IMG/VR virus record: IMGVR_UViG_3300032431_000018
Coordinates: 1-42,355 of that record
DNA: 42,355 nt
DNA from: a virus
Strand: one strand, 5' to 3'
In this document: one piece after another, positions 1 to 7,008 of the stretch
Position numbering within the stretch: position 1 is the first letter of the stretch
Layout: every line of letters begins with the position of its first letter
The notes under the pieces: generated by a model
Database searches by the model: none
Seen by the model: only the letters and a program-made list of their open reading frames with translations
Told to the model about the DNA's origin: nothing
Translations under genes and position numbers: made by a program

Positions 1-127
1 TTGTAACTGAAATAGAAAAGATAAAAGAAACCATAGCTTTAATTAATTTTCCTTTGTCAAAGCACTATATAACAGTAGAAGATGAAGGCGGTACTGAATA
101 TTTTCAATCTAATGAGTTTATAAAGCC
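1..127. repeat. 127-bp terminal direct repeat, left copy (circular contig overlap)
   Basis: Bases 1-127 are identical to 42229-42355. The length of 127 equals a common largest assembly k-mer, and a gene continues in frame across the join, so this is best read as the overlap of a circular assembly. It marks a circular or circularly permuted molecule of about 42,228 bp. A genuine terminal repeat is less likely. Confidence 0.93.
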
Positions 128-404
128 GATTCCAATTACAATGGAGTGGATTAGAAAATTAGGGTTTATATTTGAAGATATTGGGAACGATGCTAATTTA
201 ACAGAACAGTTATACAGAAAGGCATCAATTGGGGGCGGTTCAACAGAATTTAAAATAGAATTTGATACACGTAATGAAACTTTTACATTAGATTTTATCA
301 CAGGGAGTTTAATCAATTACGCTTACGTTCACCAACTGCAAAACCTATACTATTTACATAGAGGGTTAGAGCTGCCTGAATCAATAGAAGTAGATACTTT
401 TTAA
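1..404 (+). CDS. 3' part of small Bacteroidota-phage conserved protein (gene split by the contig cut)
   Basis: This is the C-terminal part of a gene that starts at 42144 and runs through the circular join; together they give about 162 residues with no internal stop. The protein starts MKAKDLRLGNLV and ends with VHQLQNLYYLHRGLEL. These are the two hallmarks of a family very common in Bacteroidota phages and prophages (ELRIGN-type start, HQLQNLY end). Function is unknown; it is typically a small accessory protein. A TTG codon at 54 is in frame but is not the true start, because the frame is open upstream through the join. Confidence 0.85.
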   Translation, partial: VTEIEKIKETIALINFPLSKHYITVEDEGGTEYFQSNEFIKPIPITMEWIRKLGFIFEDIGNDANLTEQLYRKASIGGGSTEFKIEFDTRNETFTLDFITGSLINYAYVHQLQNLYYLHRGLELPESIEVDTF

Positions 405-424
405 CAGTTACAAACTAAAACAAA

Positions 425-709
425 ATGAATAAAAAAAATGTTACGAATCAAACTAAAAGCCCTAACCATTTAGGAGGTGCTGTTATAAGCCGTTTTTTAT
501 GTTCTCGAATTGTCGGGCATAAGGTTGATATTTCAAAAACAGATAGCGGTTATTTATATTGTCAAAAGTGTAATTCACATGAATATTATGATAATGATTT
601 TGATGTGCCTGCAATGTTTTTAATACCTTTTTACATCAAAAGGTATTTTAGAAATAGAATTGCAGAATGGAAATATAAACGGGATAAGTCAAATGAGCTG
701 CCGTTCTAA
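425..709 (+). CDS. Small putative zinc-binding protein (DUF1660-like pattern)
   Basis: 94 residues. C26, H32 and the pair C46-x2-C49 (FLCSRIVGHKVD, then YLYCQKCNSHEYY) make a small zinc-knuckle pattern. It resembles DUF1660-type phage proteins, which carry a C...GHK...CxxC core. The C-terminal half is basic and hydrophobic (MFLIPFYIKRYFRNRI). The gene lies 20 bp after the preceding small gene and 34 bp before a membrane or secreted protein gene. Function is unknown and the family match is from memory of the pattern only. Confidence 0.7.
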   Translation: MNKKNVTNQTKSPNHLGGAVISRFLCSRIVGHKVDISKTDSGYLYCQKCNSHEYYDNDFDVPAMFLIPFYIKRYFRNRIAEWKYKRDKSNELPF

Positions 710-743
710 ACCCACAAATTATTCACTTTAAAGATAAAACAAA

Positions 744-1127
744 ATGAAAACACTATTCTTATTATTAATGTTTATTCCTTTTATAGTTTTTGGTCAATCC
801 AAATCTAAAGGCAAATTTATATCTAGTGGAATTTTCGGCACTGCTGGGGCTTCCCTTGCTTTGGGTGCATACTTTTATAAACAGAAAGAACCGCAACTGA
901 AAGATTATAGGCAAACCAGTTCAAGCATTCATGGCATAGACCATAACAGCTTCTACACGCATTGGAAGGCACACAGGCGCAACGTTAGAACAATGTATGC
1001 TTTGAGTGGCGTAATGGGCGCAATATCCTTGTTTCAATTCACCACAGGGCATATTAAAATTATTACCAATAAAAAGACACAACTTGTTTTAAATCAAAAT
1101 GAGTTACATTTGACATTAAATTTTTGA
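744..1127 (+). CDS. Putative exported or membrane protein, unknown function
   Basis: 127 residues. It opens with a clear signal sequence (MKTLFLLLMFIPFIVFG, then QS), the usual form of a Bacteroidota Sec signal ending in FGQ. Two further hydrophobic stretches follow, around residues 28-45 and 85-102. Topology is therefore either a periplasmic protein or an inner-membrane protein with two or three passes. It sits upstream of virion genes and its stop is one base from the next start, so it is probably co-translated with them. No family recognised. Confidence 0.65.
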   Translation: MKTLFLLLMFIPFIVFGQSKSKGKFISSGIFGTAGASLALGAYFYKQKEPQLKDYRQTSSSIHGIDHNSFYTHWKAHRRNVRTMYALSGVMGAISLFQFTTGHIKIITNKKTQLVLNQNELHLTLNF

Positions 1128-1128
1128 A

Positions 1129-1521
1129 ATGAGCAAGCAAATATCAGACGCTAGTAGACCTACCGCAACCGTAATAGAAGATACAGACTTCTTTGTTTTA
1201 GACAGGGGTGAAAATGGCGTTACTTATAGAGTTCCTGGTTCTTTAATTAACGCTCCTTATAGAGTTTGGGCGGGGATTGTAAGCCAAGTGGGTACAGACG
1301 ACCCAACAGCTATAGTTTTGCAAAACAACTTATTGGGGGCTATAACGTTTGCATATAATGCTTTAAATGGTTTTGATATTGAGTCTGTTGGATTATTTAC
1401 ACCAAATAAAACGCTTGTGATATATTTATTTGGTTCACCTAGCTACATAAATAGCAATTTGGTTCAAGTTAATAGCACTGGATTTATTAACAGATTCTTA
1501 GAAATCCGTATCTATAAATGA
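1129..1521 (+). CDS. Putative virion-associated protein (tail-fibre-like N-terminus)
   Basis: 130 residues. The first 40 residues (ISDASRPTATVIEDTDFFVL, then a short turn and YRVPGSLI) follow a pattern common at the N-termini of phage tail-fibre and appendage proteins, where a short beta segment docks on the virion. The rest is beta-rich with no motif I recognise. It overlaps the next gene by 4 bp (ATGA type). The assignment to the virion rests on this pattern and on the structural neighbours. Confidence 0.55.
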   Translation: MSKQISDASRPTATVIEDTDFFVLDRGENGVTYRVPGSLINAPYRVWAGIVSQVGTDDPTAIVLQNNLLGAITFAYNALNGFDIESVGLFTPNKTLVIYLFGSPSYINSNLVQVNSTGFINRFLEIRIYK

Positions 1522-2267
1522 TATACATACCAACAACCAGCAATTTGGTTTGTGGTAATTGTTACCAATTAAACATAAATATTTCAGATTTTACAACTGA
1601 TATTGCTATAAGTTTTGGCAATTACATACCCGACAATGGCTTTGGCGAACCTCAGTTTATAAAAGTTGGTGATATTGGAGTTGTAACTGCTAACGGTAAT
1701 GCAACATTTACGTTTGACACTCCCGATTGTCAACTTTTCAACCCGCCAGTAAATGCTATTGAATTAAATATAGGTGACGCCTTTATAAATTCAATATCAT
1801 TAATACTTGACGAAGCGTGTGTAGGGGCTATGTGTAGTGAATGCTATACAGTAAGAAAAGATTGTTACCCGACTATAGAAATTATATACTGGAATGAAAA
1901 AGACAGCTATAATTTGAGATATTTAAACACTCAATTTAAACAAAGTTTATATATTCAGGGTAGTATAAATGCTGTTGATTATCCTTATAACATCGAGCAA
2001 ATTCATAAATATGGCAATGGATTAAAAGCACCCATTAAAACCGATTCAGAAGAAGTGTTTGAAATCGTTACTAAGCAGCAGCCGACATACATAATTGATG
2101 CACTTAGAATAGCTTTAAAAAGCAAATACTTAATGATTAATGGCGAAAGCTACTGCAAAGTTGAAGGCAGCATAACGCCTGAATTTGATGTTACTGAAAG
2201 CCTCGCAAGCCAAGTAGTTTTTCAAGTGCAAAAAAATAATCAAGATTTATTTGCCGAAATTGTTTAA
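1518..2267 (+). CDS. Putative virion protein with carbohydrate-binding-like N-terminal domain
   Basis: 249 residues. Residues about 8-98 read like a jelly-roll carbohydrate-binding module: a CGNCYQLNINISDF start, alternating hydrophobic strands, an ANGNATFTFD segment and a final IELNIGDAFINSISL strand. The middle has a cysteine cluster (CVGAMCSEC). The C-terminal 130 residues are of unknown fold. It overlaps the preceding gene by 4 bp. A tail-appendage role is inferred; the domain assignment is from sequence pattern only. Confidence 0.55.
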   Translation: MIYIPTTSNLVCGNCYQLNINISDFTTDIAISFGNYIPDNGFGEPQFIKVGDIGVVTANGNATFTFDTPDCQLFNPPVNAIELNIGDAFINSISLILDEACVGAMCSECYTVRKDCYPTIEIIYWNEKDSYNLRYLNTQFKQSLYIQGSINAVDYPYNIEQIHKYGNGLKAPIKTDSEEVFEIVTKQQPTYIIDALRIALKSKYLMINGESYCKVEGSITPEFDVTESLASQVVFQVQKNNQDLFAEIV

Positions 2268-2286
2268 TTTACATTAAATTTGATAC

Positions 2287-2469
2287 ATGATAGTACATGT
2301 CAAAGAGAAAAATAGTAATAGATTGCCGTTTCCGATGGCTCTATCTAGTGCTGAAAGATATGTTGAAAACAATCCTAACTTTGAAATATTGGGCAGCGAA
2401 ACGATTGCACCAGTACAAAAAATAACTAAAAAAAAAGCAGCAAAAAAAACTGCTGTTCGTAAAGATTAA
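2287..2469 (+). CDS. Small basic protein, paralogue of the 12814 gene
   Basis: 60 residues. It has a short folded-looking N-terminus (FPMALSSAERYVENNPNFEI) followed by ETIAPVQK and a lysine-rich tail with two KKKAAKK-like blocks. The segment pattern (Y/F)V..N....(I).G.ET(I/V)APV.K is shared with the 104-residue protein at 12814-13128. Each lies shortly upstream of a predicted major virion protein (tail-tube candidate here, scaffold and capsid there). Function is unknown; a virion-assembly accessory role is inferred from position. Confidence 0.6.
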   Translation: MIVHVKEKNSNRLPFPMALSSAERYVENNPNFEILGSETIAPVQKITKKKAAKKTAVRKD

Positions 2470-2515
2470 AAGAAGAAAGGCACAACTTTTTTTTTAATCT
2501 TTAAATTTAACAAAC

Positions 2516-3112
2516 ATGCTTTGTATTTCAAACTGCGCACCCGCTTTACCGTTTTCAGTTGTTGGTTCTAATTGCGGTGACATTGACACTCGTGAGGGTG
2601 GTATTAGCTACTTAATTGCTGCAAAATGTAGCGTAGCGTTTAACCCCGCTGTGAACCCGATTACGGATTGGGAAAGTTGGGAAGCATTAGTAAACAATAG
2701 AAGCATCATGCTTTCACCGCCATTGAGTTCAGGTGATAAGCCTGAAACCGAAACAGCCTCTGAAAGGGTTTCAACATGTAACCCTGAAACGGTAACGAGC
2801 GAAACACATTTAATAAACTTTCAAAGTAAGTTTGCTGATTTAGTGAACCTCACAGACTACGATTTTTGGGGAACTATTAAAGAAAATTTACAGGCTTATA
2901 ATATTGGGTGGCTTGGTTGTGATGGCTTGGTTTATGTTAACGGCAACATCCCAGGCTATCGTATGTTCGGCAATGTATCGGAAGTGATTCCTGAAAACAA
3001 CGAAGCGTTAAAATATTTCATGGGTCAATTAAAGTTTAAATATAAAGGTTTAATTAAGCCTACAAGAATTGAGAACTTTATGGCTGCCTTTGCGAATCAA
3101 CCTATAAGCTGA
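2516..3112 (+). CDS. Candidate major tail (tube) protein
   Basis: 198 residues with a cysteine-rich start (MLCISNCAPALPF). A middle region with an ITDWESWEALVNN segment and a compact, beta-rich C-terminal half fit tail-tube or other major virion proteins of Bacteroidota siphoviruses. An A-rich leader of 46 bp precedes it, the longest gap in this stretch, as expected for a strongly expressed gene. It ends 3 bp before the portal gene. The position before the portal rather than after the connectors is unusual, so another virion role is possible. Confidence 0.5.
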   Translation: MLCISNCAPALPFSVVGSNCGDIDTREGGISYLIAAKCSVAFNPAVNPITDWESWEALVNNRSIMLSPPLSSGDKPETETASERVSTCNPETVTSETHLINFQSKFADLVNLTDYDFWGTIKENLQAYNIGWLGCDGLVYVNGNIPGYRMFGNVSEVIPENNEALKYFMGQLKFKYKGLIKPTRIENFMAAFANQPIS

Positions 3113-3115
3113 TAA

Positions 3116-4876
3116 ATGTCAATAACGGATTTACTGGTATTTTGGAAAGCAAACGAACCGCAGGTTAAATCCAAGTGGGTAGATTGCTTTGACCAAATGG
3201 CGGTGCATTCAAGAAAGTATTCACCAAAGAAACTAATTGAGATTACCCGCCCCAGTGAACCGAAAGACATTTTAAATTATAGACTAGCTACGGATGAACC
3301 GATAACACACGCCTCGATAAACGAGGCTATAATTCGTGCTAGTAAAATAATTCACAACTCGAACTATTCAGTAGATTTATCTGAAGAGTTGAGTAATTAT
3401 ATTAAAGATAATTTTATTGAAGAGTTCGATTCAAAAGGTACTCCCGATTTAGTATCTTTTGAAGATGTACTGTTTAATAGATGCTTTAGGTACTCGTGCG
3501 AAACGGGTAACGGTGTAATAGCGTGGATTCCAATGAACGCCTTTGATGTTAATGCAGCACCTATTAATCAAGCTGCAACCGAACAAGTTAGGCTAAGTTA
3601 TTCAATTATAGAGCCTAAGAACATTATCGCTTTACAAAGCAATTACTTCATATTTAGATTAAAGAATAAATATAAAGTTGTAAGAGATGAAATGGTAAGT
3701 TATGAAGACCAGTACATGTATATTGATAAAAACAGGTATGTTTTATTGCTGCCTTTTTTTGATAAAACTTCAATATCATATACTGAAAGTCCTTGGTACA
3801 ATATCGCATCTGTAAACGAAGAAGGTATCTATGTTGAAGAAGATGCAGCCGACACTTTGCCCATTGTTATTACGAAAGGTTATGCAACTTATGACATACA
3901 TCAAAACCTATATTACGAAAGCTACTTCAGTGGATTTGTGCCATTGGCAAACGAAGCCAAGCTGGCTTATTCAGATGACAAAGCGGTTAGGTTAATTAAC
4001 AACTTTCCAGTACGTGAAGAAAAAGAAGAGGAATGTGATGCGTGTCATGGCACGGGCAAAATAAATGATGTAACGTGTGGTTCTTGTGGAGGTACAGGCT
4101 ATAAAAGCGCAAAGTCGCCATATTCTACATATAAAAAGAGAGAACCCGCTTTAGGTCAAGATTCTGAATGGGCAAAAGTACCTGCGCTAACATACATAGA
4201 GCCTCCAGTTCAAGCTCTAAAACATTCATTTGAAGTGTGGCAATTGTTTTTGGACAAAGCCGAGCAAAAGGTAAATATTAAATTTATAGACGATGCACAA
4301 AGTGGCGTTGCGAAAGACATAGATAGGGAAGGGCTTATTGATTTAAGACTTTCAATATCTAATAACTTTTTTGATAACATCATGTACAAATCTTTTTGGA
4401 TTTGTGAAATTTTACTAAAGCCAAATTCGGCTGACAGACAAGAGCCTATAATAAAGAAGCCCACAGCAGCCGATTTAAACTATAAATCTACTGCTCAATT
4501 AATAACAGACTTACAACAATATTCAAACGGGAGTGTGCCTCATTTTGTAGGTTCAATGAAAATTTTAGAAACGATAGGGAAATTATTTCCAGACGATTTA
4601 CAAAAGCAAAAGTTCACTAAAGTATTAATGTTTGTAGACCCTTTATTTGGCTATTCGACACAAGAAACTAGTATGATTGTGCAGAATAGCACAACTAAAA
4701 AAGCTGTAATTACACACTTGTATGCTGAACATGAATTGATAAAATTAAGTATGGAAGATGAAGACCTTTTCCAAAAAGATATTAAAACTATTGCGGAATT
4801 GTTGATTAAAAAGTTAGACGTTTATTTAACACCCGATTCATTAGAAATTACTAACTTATTCCCAATTGGCTCGTGA
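3116..4876 (+). CDS. Portal protein with embedded DnaJ-like zinc finger
   Basis: 586 residues, the usual portal length, directly upstream of and overlapping a MuF-like head morphogenesis gene, as in many siphoviruses. Portals form the dodecameric ring at the capsid vertex through which DNA is packaged and ejected. The sequence is mixed alpha/beta with a helical C-terminal third. Residues 307-328 hold two CxxCxGxG units (C307/C310 and C321/C324), the DnaJ-type zinc-binding repeat, inserted just before the region that would form the stem. I infer portal identity mainly from size, context and composition. Confidence 0.72.
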   Translation: MSITDLLVFWKANEPQVKSKWVDCFDQMAVHSRKYSPKKLIEITRPSEPKDILNYRLATDEPITHASINEAIIRASKIIHNSNYSVDLSEELSNYIKDNFIEEFDSKGTPDLVSFEDVLFNRCFRYSCETGNGVIAWIPMNAFDVNAAPINQAATEQVRLSYSIIEPKNIIALQSNYFIFRLKNKYKVVRDEMVSYEDQYMYIDKNRYVLLLPFFDKTSISYTESPWYNIASVNEEGIYVEEDAADTLPIVITKGYATYDIHQNLYYESYFSGFVPLANEAKLAYSDDKAVRLINNFPVREEKEEECDACHGTGKINDVTCGSCGGTGYKSAKSPYSTYKKREPALGQDSEWAKVPALTYIEPPVQALKHSFEVWQLFLDKAEQKVNIKFIDDAQSGVAKDIDREGLIDLRLSISNNFFDNIMYKSFWICEILLKPNSADRQEPIIKKPTAADLNYKSTAQLITDLQQYSNGSVPHFVGSMKILETIGKLFPDDLQKQKFTKVLMFVDPLFGYSTQETSMIVQNSTTKKAVITHLYAEHELIKLSMEDEDLFQKDIKTIAELLIKKLDVYLTPDSLEITNLFPIGS

Positions 4877-5711
4877 AACTTATTTTAGCGATAGAGAAAA
4901 AATATTTGGGAAGGCGGAAACAATTCTTACAGCCGACTTTTCAAAGGTAAATAATAATATATTAAAAGAAATAAAAGGAATATTAAAGGAACTCGATATT
5001 TCTGCGGGCAACATTGCCGTTAATTCAGCGCAAAATAGGAAAATATTAAACACTGCGTTTGAGAGAGTAAAGGCTTCAATACTTGAAACCGATTACAAAA
5101 CTAATGTAACAGGTTATTTAAGAAGCTTTCAGCAAATAAGTGATAATAACATTCTATTTCACTCAACAGTAAATCAACTTTCAAATGTTGATAACACGAT
5201 AACACCGCTTCAATCCATTGCGGTAAAAAACACTTTAAATTCGTTATTAGGCAATGGCATGGATGCTGCATTTACAGATGCTTTAACTCGCAATTTACAA
5301 GGTTACATTACGCAAGGTGCAAACATTACGCAAGTTGAAAATAGCCTTAGTCTATTCATAAAAGGCGATAGTAAAAACTTAGGTAAATTAGAACGTTATG
5401 TAAAGCAAATTGCAGGTGATGCTATACGCCAATACGATGGGCAATTACAGGGCGCAATACAGGCTGAATACAAGCTAAATGCCGTTAGTTATGAGGGTAG
5501 TTTAATAAAAGATAGTAGACCGCAATGCGTGCGCTGGGTGAAGCAAAAAAAAGGTGTTTTAATGGTTAAAGAGTTGGTAAATGAAATCGAATGGGCATTT
5601 AAAAATGGTAGCGGAATGATTCCAGGGACTTTGCCCGCTACATTTTATCAAAATAGAGGCGGTTTTGCTTGCAGACATGCAGCCACAGCAATAAATATAG
5701 TAGAAAAATGA
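4866..5711 (+). CDS. MuF-like phage head morphogenesis / minor capsid protein
   Basis: 281 residues, helical for most of its length. The C-terminal region has the spaced signature of the MuF / SPP1 gp7 family: DSRPQCVRWV, then about 40 residues later NRGGFACRHAATAI (Cys and Cys-x-His). Family members sit inside the head near the portal and are often injected or help assembly. The start is a TTG inside the portal gene, giving an 11-bp overlap; no ATG lies near in this frame, so translational coupling to the portal is likely. Confidence 0.75.
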   Translation: MARETYFSDREKIFGKAETILTADFSKVNNNILKEIKGILKELDISAGNIAVNSAQNRKILNTAFERVKASILETDYKTNVTGYLRSFQQISDNNILFHSTVNQLSNVDNTITPLQSIAVKNTLNSLLGNGMDAAFTDALTRNLQGYITQGANITQVENSLSLFIKGDSKNLGKLERYVKQIAGDAIRQYDGQLQGAIQAEYKLNAVSYEGSLIKDSRPQCVRWVKQKKGVLMVKELVNEIEWAFKNGSGMIPGTLPATFYQNRGGFACRHAATAINIVEK

Positions 5712-6058
5712 TAGAGTATTTGATTATAAGCGTAATAATTACGGGCGGTGCAGCCTACCTCATTTATTCATCATTTGAATATGGAATGTTAAATGATTGG
5801 TGGATTATATTTTGGGCTAAAATCGTTTTGAAATATAAAAAAATTGATTACAATTCAATCTCTGATAAAGATTGCATTGAAATTGCTAAGATGTATAAAG
5901 TTATGAAACCGCTAGGAACTTGCATAAAGTGCTTTGGGTTTTGGTTTTGCTTAGTGCCATCTTTCATTTTCTCATGCAGTGTTACAACTTTTTTGTTTAC
6001 TTTTATAGCATCAACAATACTTTCAATATGGCTTGCTGTAGCTCTATCAAACAATTAG
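5708..6058 (+). CDS. Small membrane protein with CxxC motif
   Basis: 116 residues, starting at an ATG that overlaps the stop of the MuF-like gene (ATGA). One transmembrane segment lies at residues 3-20 and another at about 82-112. Between them is TCIKCFGFWFC, a CxxC followed by aromatic residues. The arrangement recalls small phage membrane proteins of the DUF1360 kind, but I cannot confirm the family. It is the only membrane protein inside the head/tail block. Confidence 0.65.
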   Translation: MIEYLIISVIITGGAAYLIYSSFEYGMLNDWWIIFWAKIVLKYKKIDYNSISDKDCIEIAKMYKVMKPLGTCIKCFGFWFCLVPSFIFSCSVTTFLFTFIASTILSIWLAVALSNN

Positions 6059-6333
6059 GAATGCAATCTTATTGTGACTCTATTACGCTTCCACTGTTCG
6101 CTCCAATAAATGGAACTTACAGAATTATTCGCATAGATAGGCCTGCAAGAATTGTTAACGCCCAACGCGAGGCTAATTTACAGATTTCTTTTAAAAACAT
6201 TTATTCAGAAAGCGAAACTATGACATTTCAAGTGTTAAAGCCCGATGGCGAGCCGCTAACTGATATTGATGGAAATGATTGCTTTCGTATAAAAATAATT
6301 CCTTTTCAAGATGTTACTGAAAACCTTTTTTAA
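6028..6333 (+). CDS. Putative virion protein, beta-rich
   Basis: 101 residues from the ATG at 6028 (MACCSSIKQLGMQSYCDSI), overlapping the membrane protein gene by 31 bp. A second possible start is the ATG at 6061, which would leave a 2-bp gap. I prefer 6028 because a Cys-rich opening followed by CDSI and API.GTY is a form seen at the N-termini of Bacteroidota phage virion proteins. The body is alternating beta strands (YRIIRIDRPARIV, TMTFQVLKPDGEPL). Role unknown; it lies between the head and tail-chaperone genes. Confidence 0.55.
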   Translation: MACCSSIKQLGMQSYCDSITLPLFAPINGTYRIIRIDRPARIVNAQREANLQISFKNIYSESETMTFQVLKPDGEPLTDIDGNDCFRIKIIPFQDVTENLF

Positions 6334-6895
6334 AAGATTTAAGCACGAGTATCAGAACAGCGATTTTGATATGGAATTGATTTTTGACAATGGTAGACAT
6401 AGGTTTTACACTTACAAAAATCCGATTCAGTTACCTTACAAAAGAACTGAAGCTGCATTAACTTACTCACGATATGCCCAAATGTGTATAACAAATGAAC
6501 TTCTAAAATCTTCATTAGATGCTTTGATTATCGCTAATAACAAAGGCGATAAGTCAATGGTAGGACATATAGCAAATAATTTAATTATCAACGAAACACA
6601 CTATGGCGAGCGTAATAGCTTATTAAATTTAGCAACGGTCTATTGTGTTTTAGAGGGCGAGCCGTGCGAAAAATACATACAAAGTTGGCAGGATAAAAAA
6701 CTAAAAATATGGCAGGACGATGAGGACTGCCGTGATTTTTTTTTAATATGGGCATACAAAAAGGTGCCCAGTTTTATGACAGCACAGAAAGATATTATCC
6801 TGAATTATTTAGCAAACCAACAAAGCAAAAATCTAATACTGAAGCATTTGGTGGAGGAGACATTGTTAAGTTCATCAAAGCAAGAAACAAAATAG
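6311..6895 (+). CDS. Tail assembly chaperone, upstream frame (lambda G-like)
   Basis: 194 residues in frame 0. Position immediately upstream of the tape measure gene, and the overlapping -1 frame that follows, match the G/GT tail assembly chaperones of siphoviruses, which coat the tape measure protein during tail assembly. The sequence is helical and acidic toward the end. Frame 0 contains the slippery run at 6736-6745, so ribosomes that shift make a longer G-T fusion of about 232 residues. The 23-bp overlap with the preceding gene suggests coupled translation. Sequence similarity to known G proteins is not visible to me; the call rests on context and the frameshift signal. Confidence 0.7.
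   Translation: MLLKTFFKRFKHEYQNSDFDMELIFDNGRHRFYTYKNPIQLPYKRTEAALTYSRYAQMCITNELLKSSLDALIIANNKGDKSMVGHIANNLIINETHYGERNSLLNLATVYCVLEGEPCEKYIQSWQDKKLKIWQDDEDCRDFFLIWAYKKVPSFMTAQKDIILNYLANQQSKNLILKHLVEETLLSSSKQETK
6736..6769 (+). promoter_or_regulatory. -1 ribosomal frameshift signal in the tail chaperone gene
   Basis: A run of nine T is followed by A. Read in frame 0 it gives the canonical heptamer T TTT TTA at 6739-6745. Four bases later a stem-loop forms: GGGCAT (6750-6755) pairs with GTGCCC (6764-6769) around an 8-nt loop. In the -1 frame a TGA lies at 6733-6735, just before the run, and the frame is then open to 7008. Site, spacer, stem and downstream open frame together are what a -1 frameshift requires. 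Confidence 0.85.
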
Positions 6896-7008
6896 CTATG
6901 GAAGTTGCAACCACTATTTCAGTTTCTGTTGATGAATTGGAAGTGATGCCATACTATAAAGTTATTGAGCAATATCAATTTGCCATTTCAAAATTAAAAA
7001 CTAAATGA
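6745..7008 (+). CDS. Tail assembly chaperone, -1 frame extension (lambda T-like)
   Basis: About 87 residues in the -1 frame, reached by slippage at 6739-6745 and ending in a TGA that overlaps the tape measure start (ATGA). An ATG at 6748 exists but need not be used. The segment has a long helical C-terminus (SVDELEVMPYYKVIEQYQF) of the type found in T-domain extensions, which recruit tail tube protein to the tape measure complex. I treat it as the C-terminal half of the fusion rather than as a separate gene. Confidence 0.78.
   Translation, partial: NMGIQKGAQFYDSTERYYPELFSKPTKQKSNTEAFGGGDIVKFIKARNKIAMEVATTISVSVDELEVMPYYKVIEQYQFAISKLKTK

Noticed and set aside
2250-2286. TTTG-21-TAAATTTG promoter before the 2287 gene
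   Set aside because: The -7 box would end 6 bp before the ATG, leaving almost no leader, and it lacks the shared extension; probably chance in AT-rich DNA.
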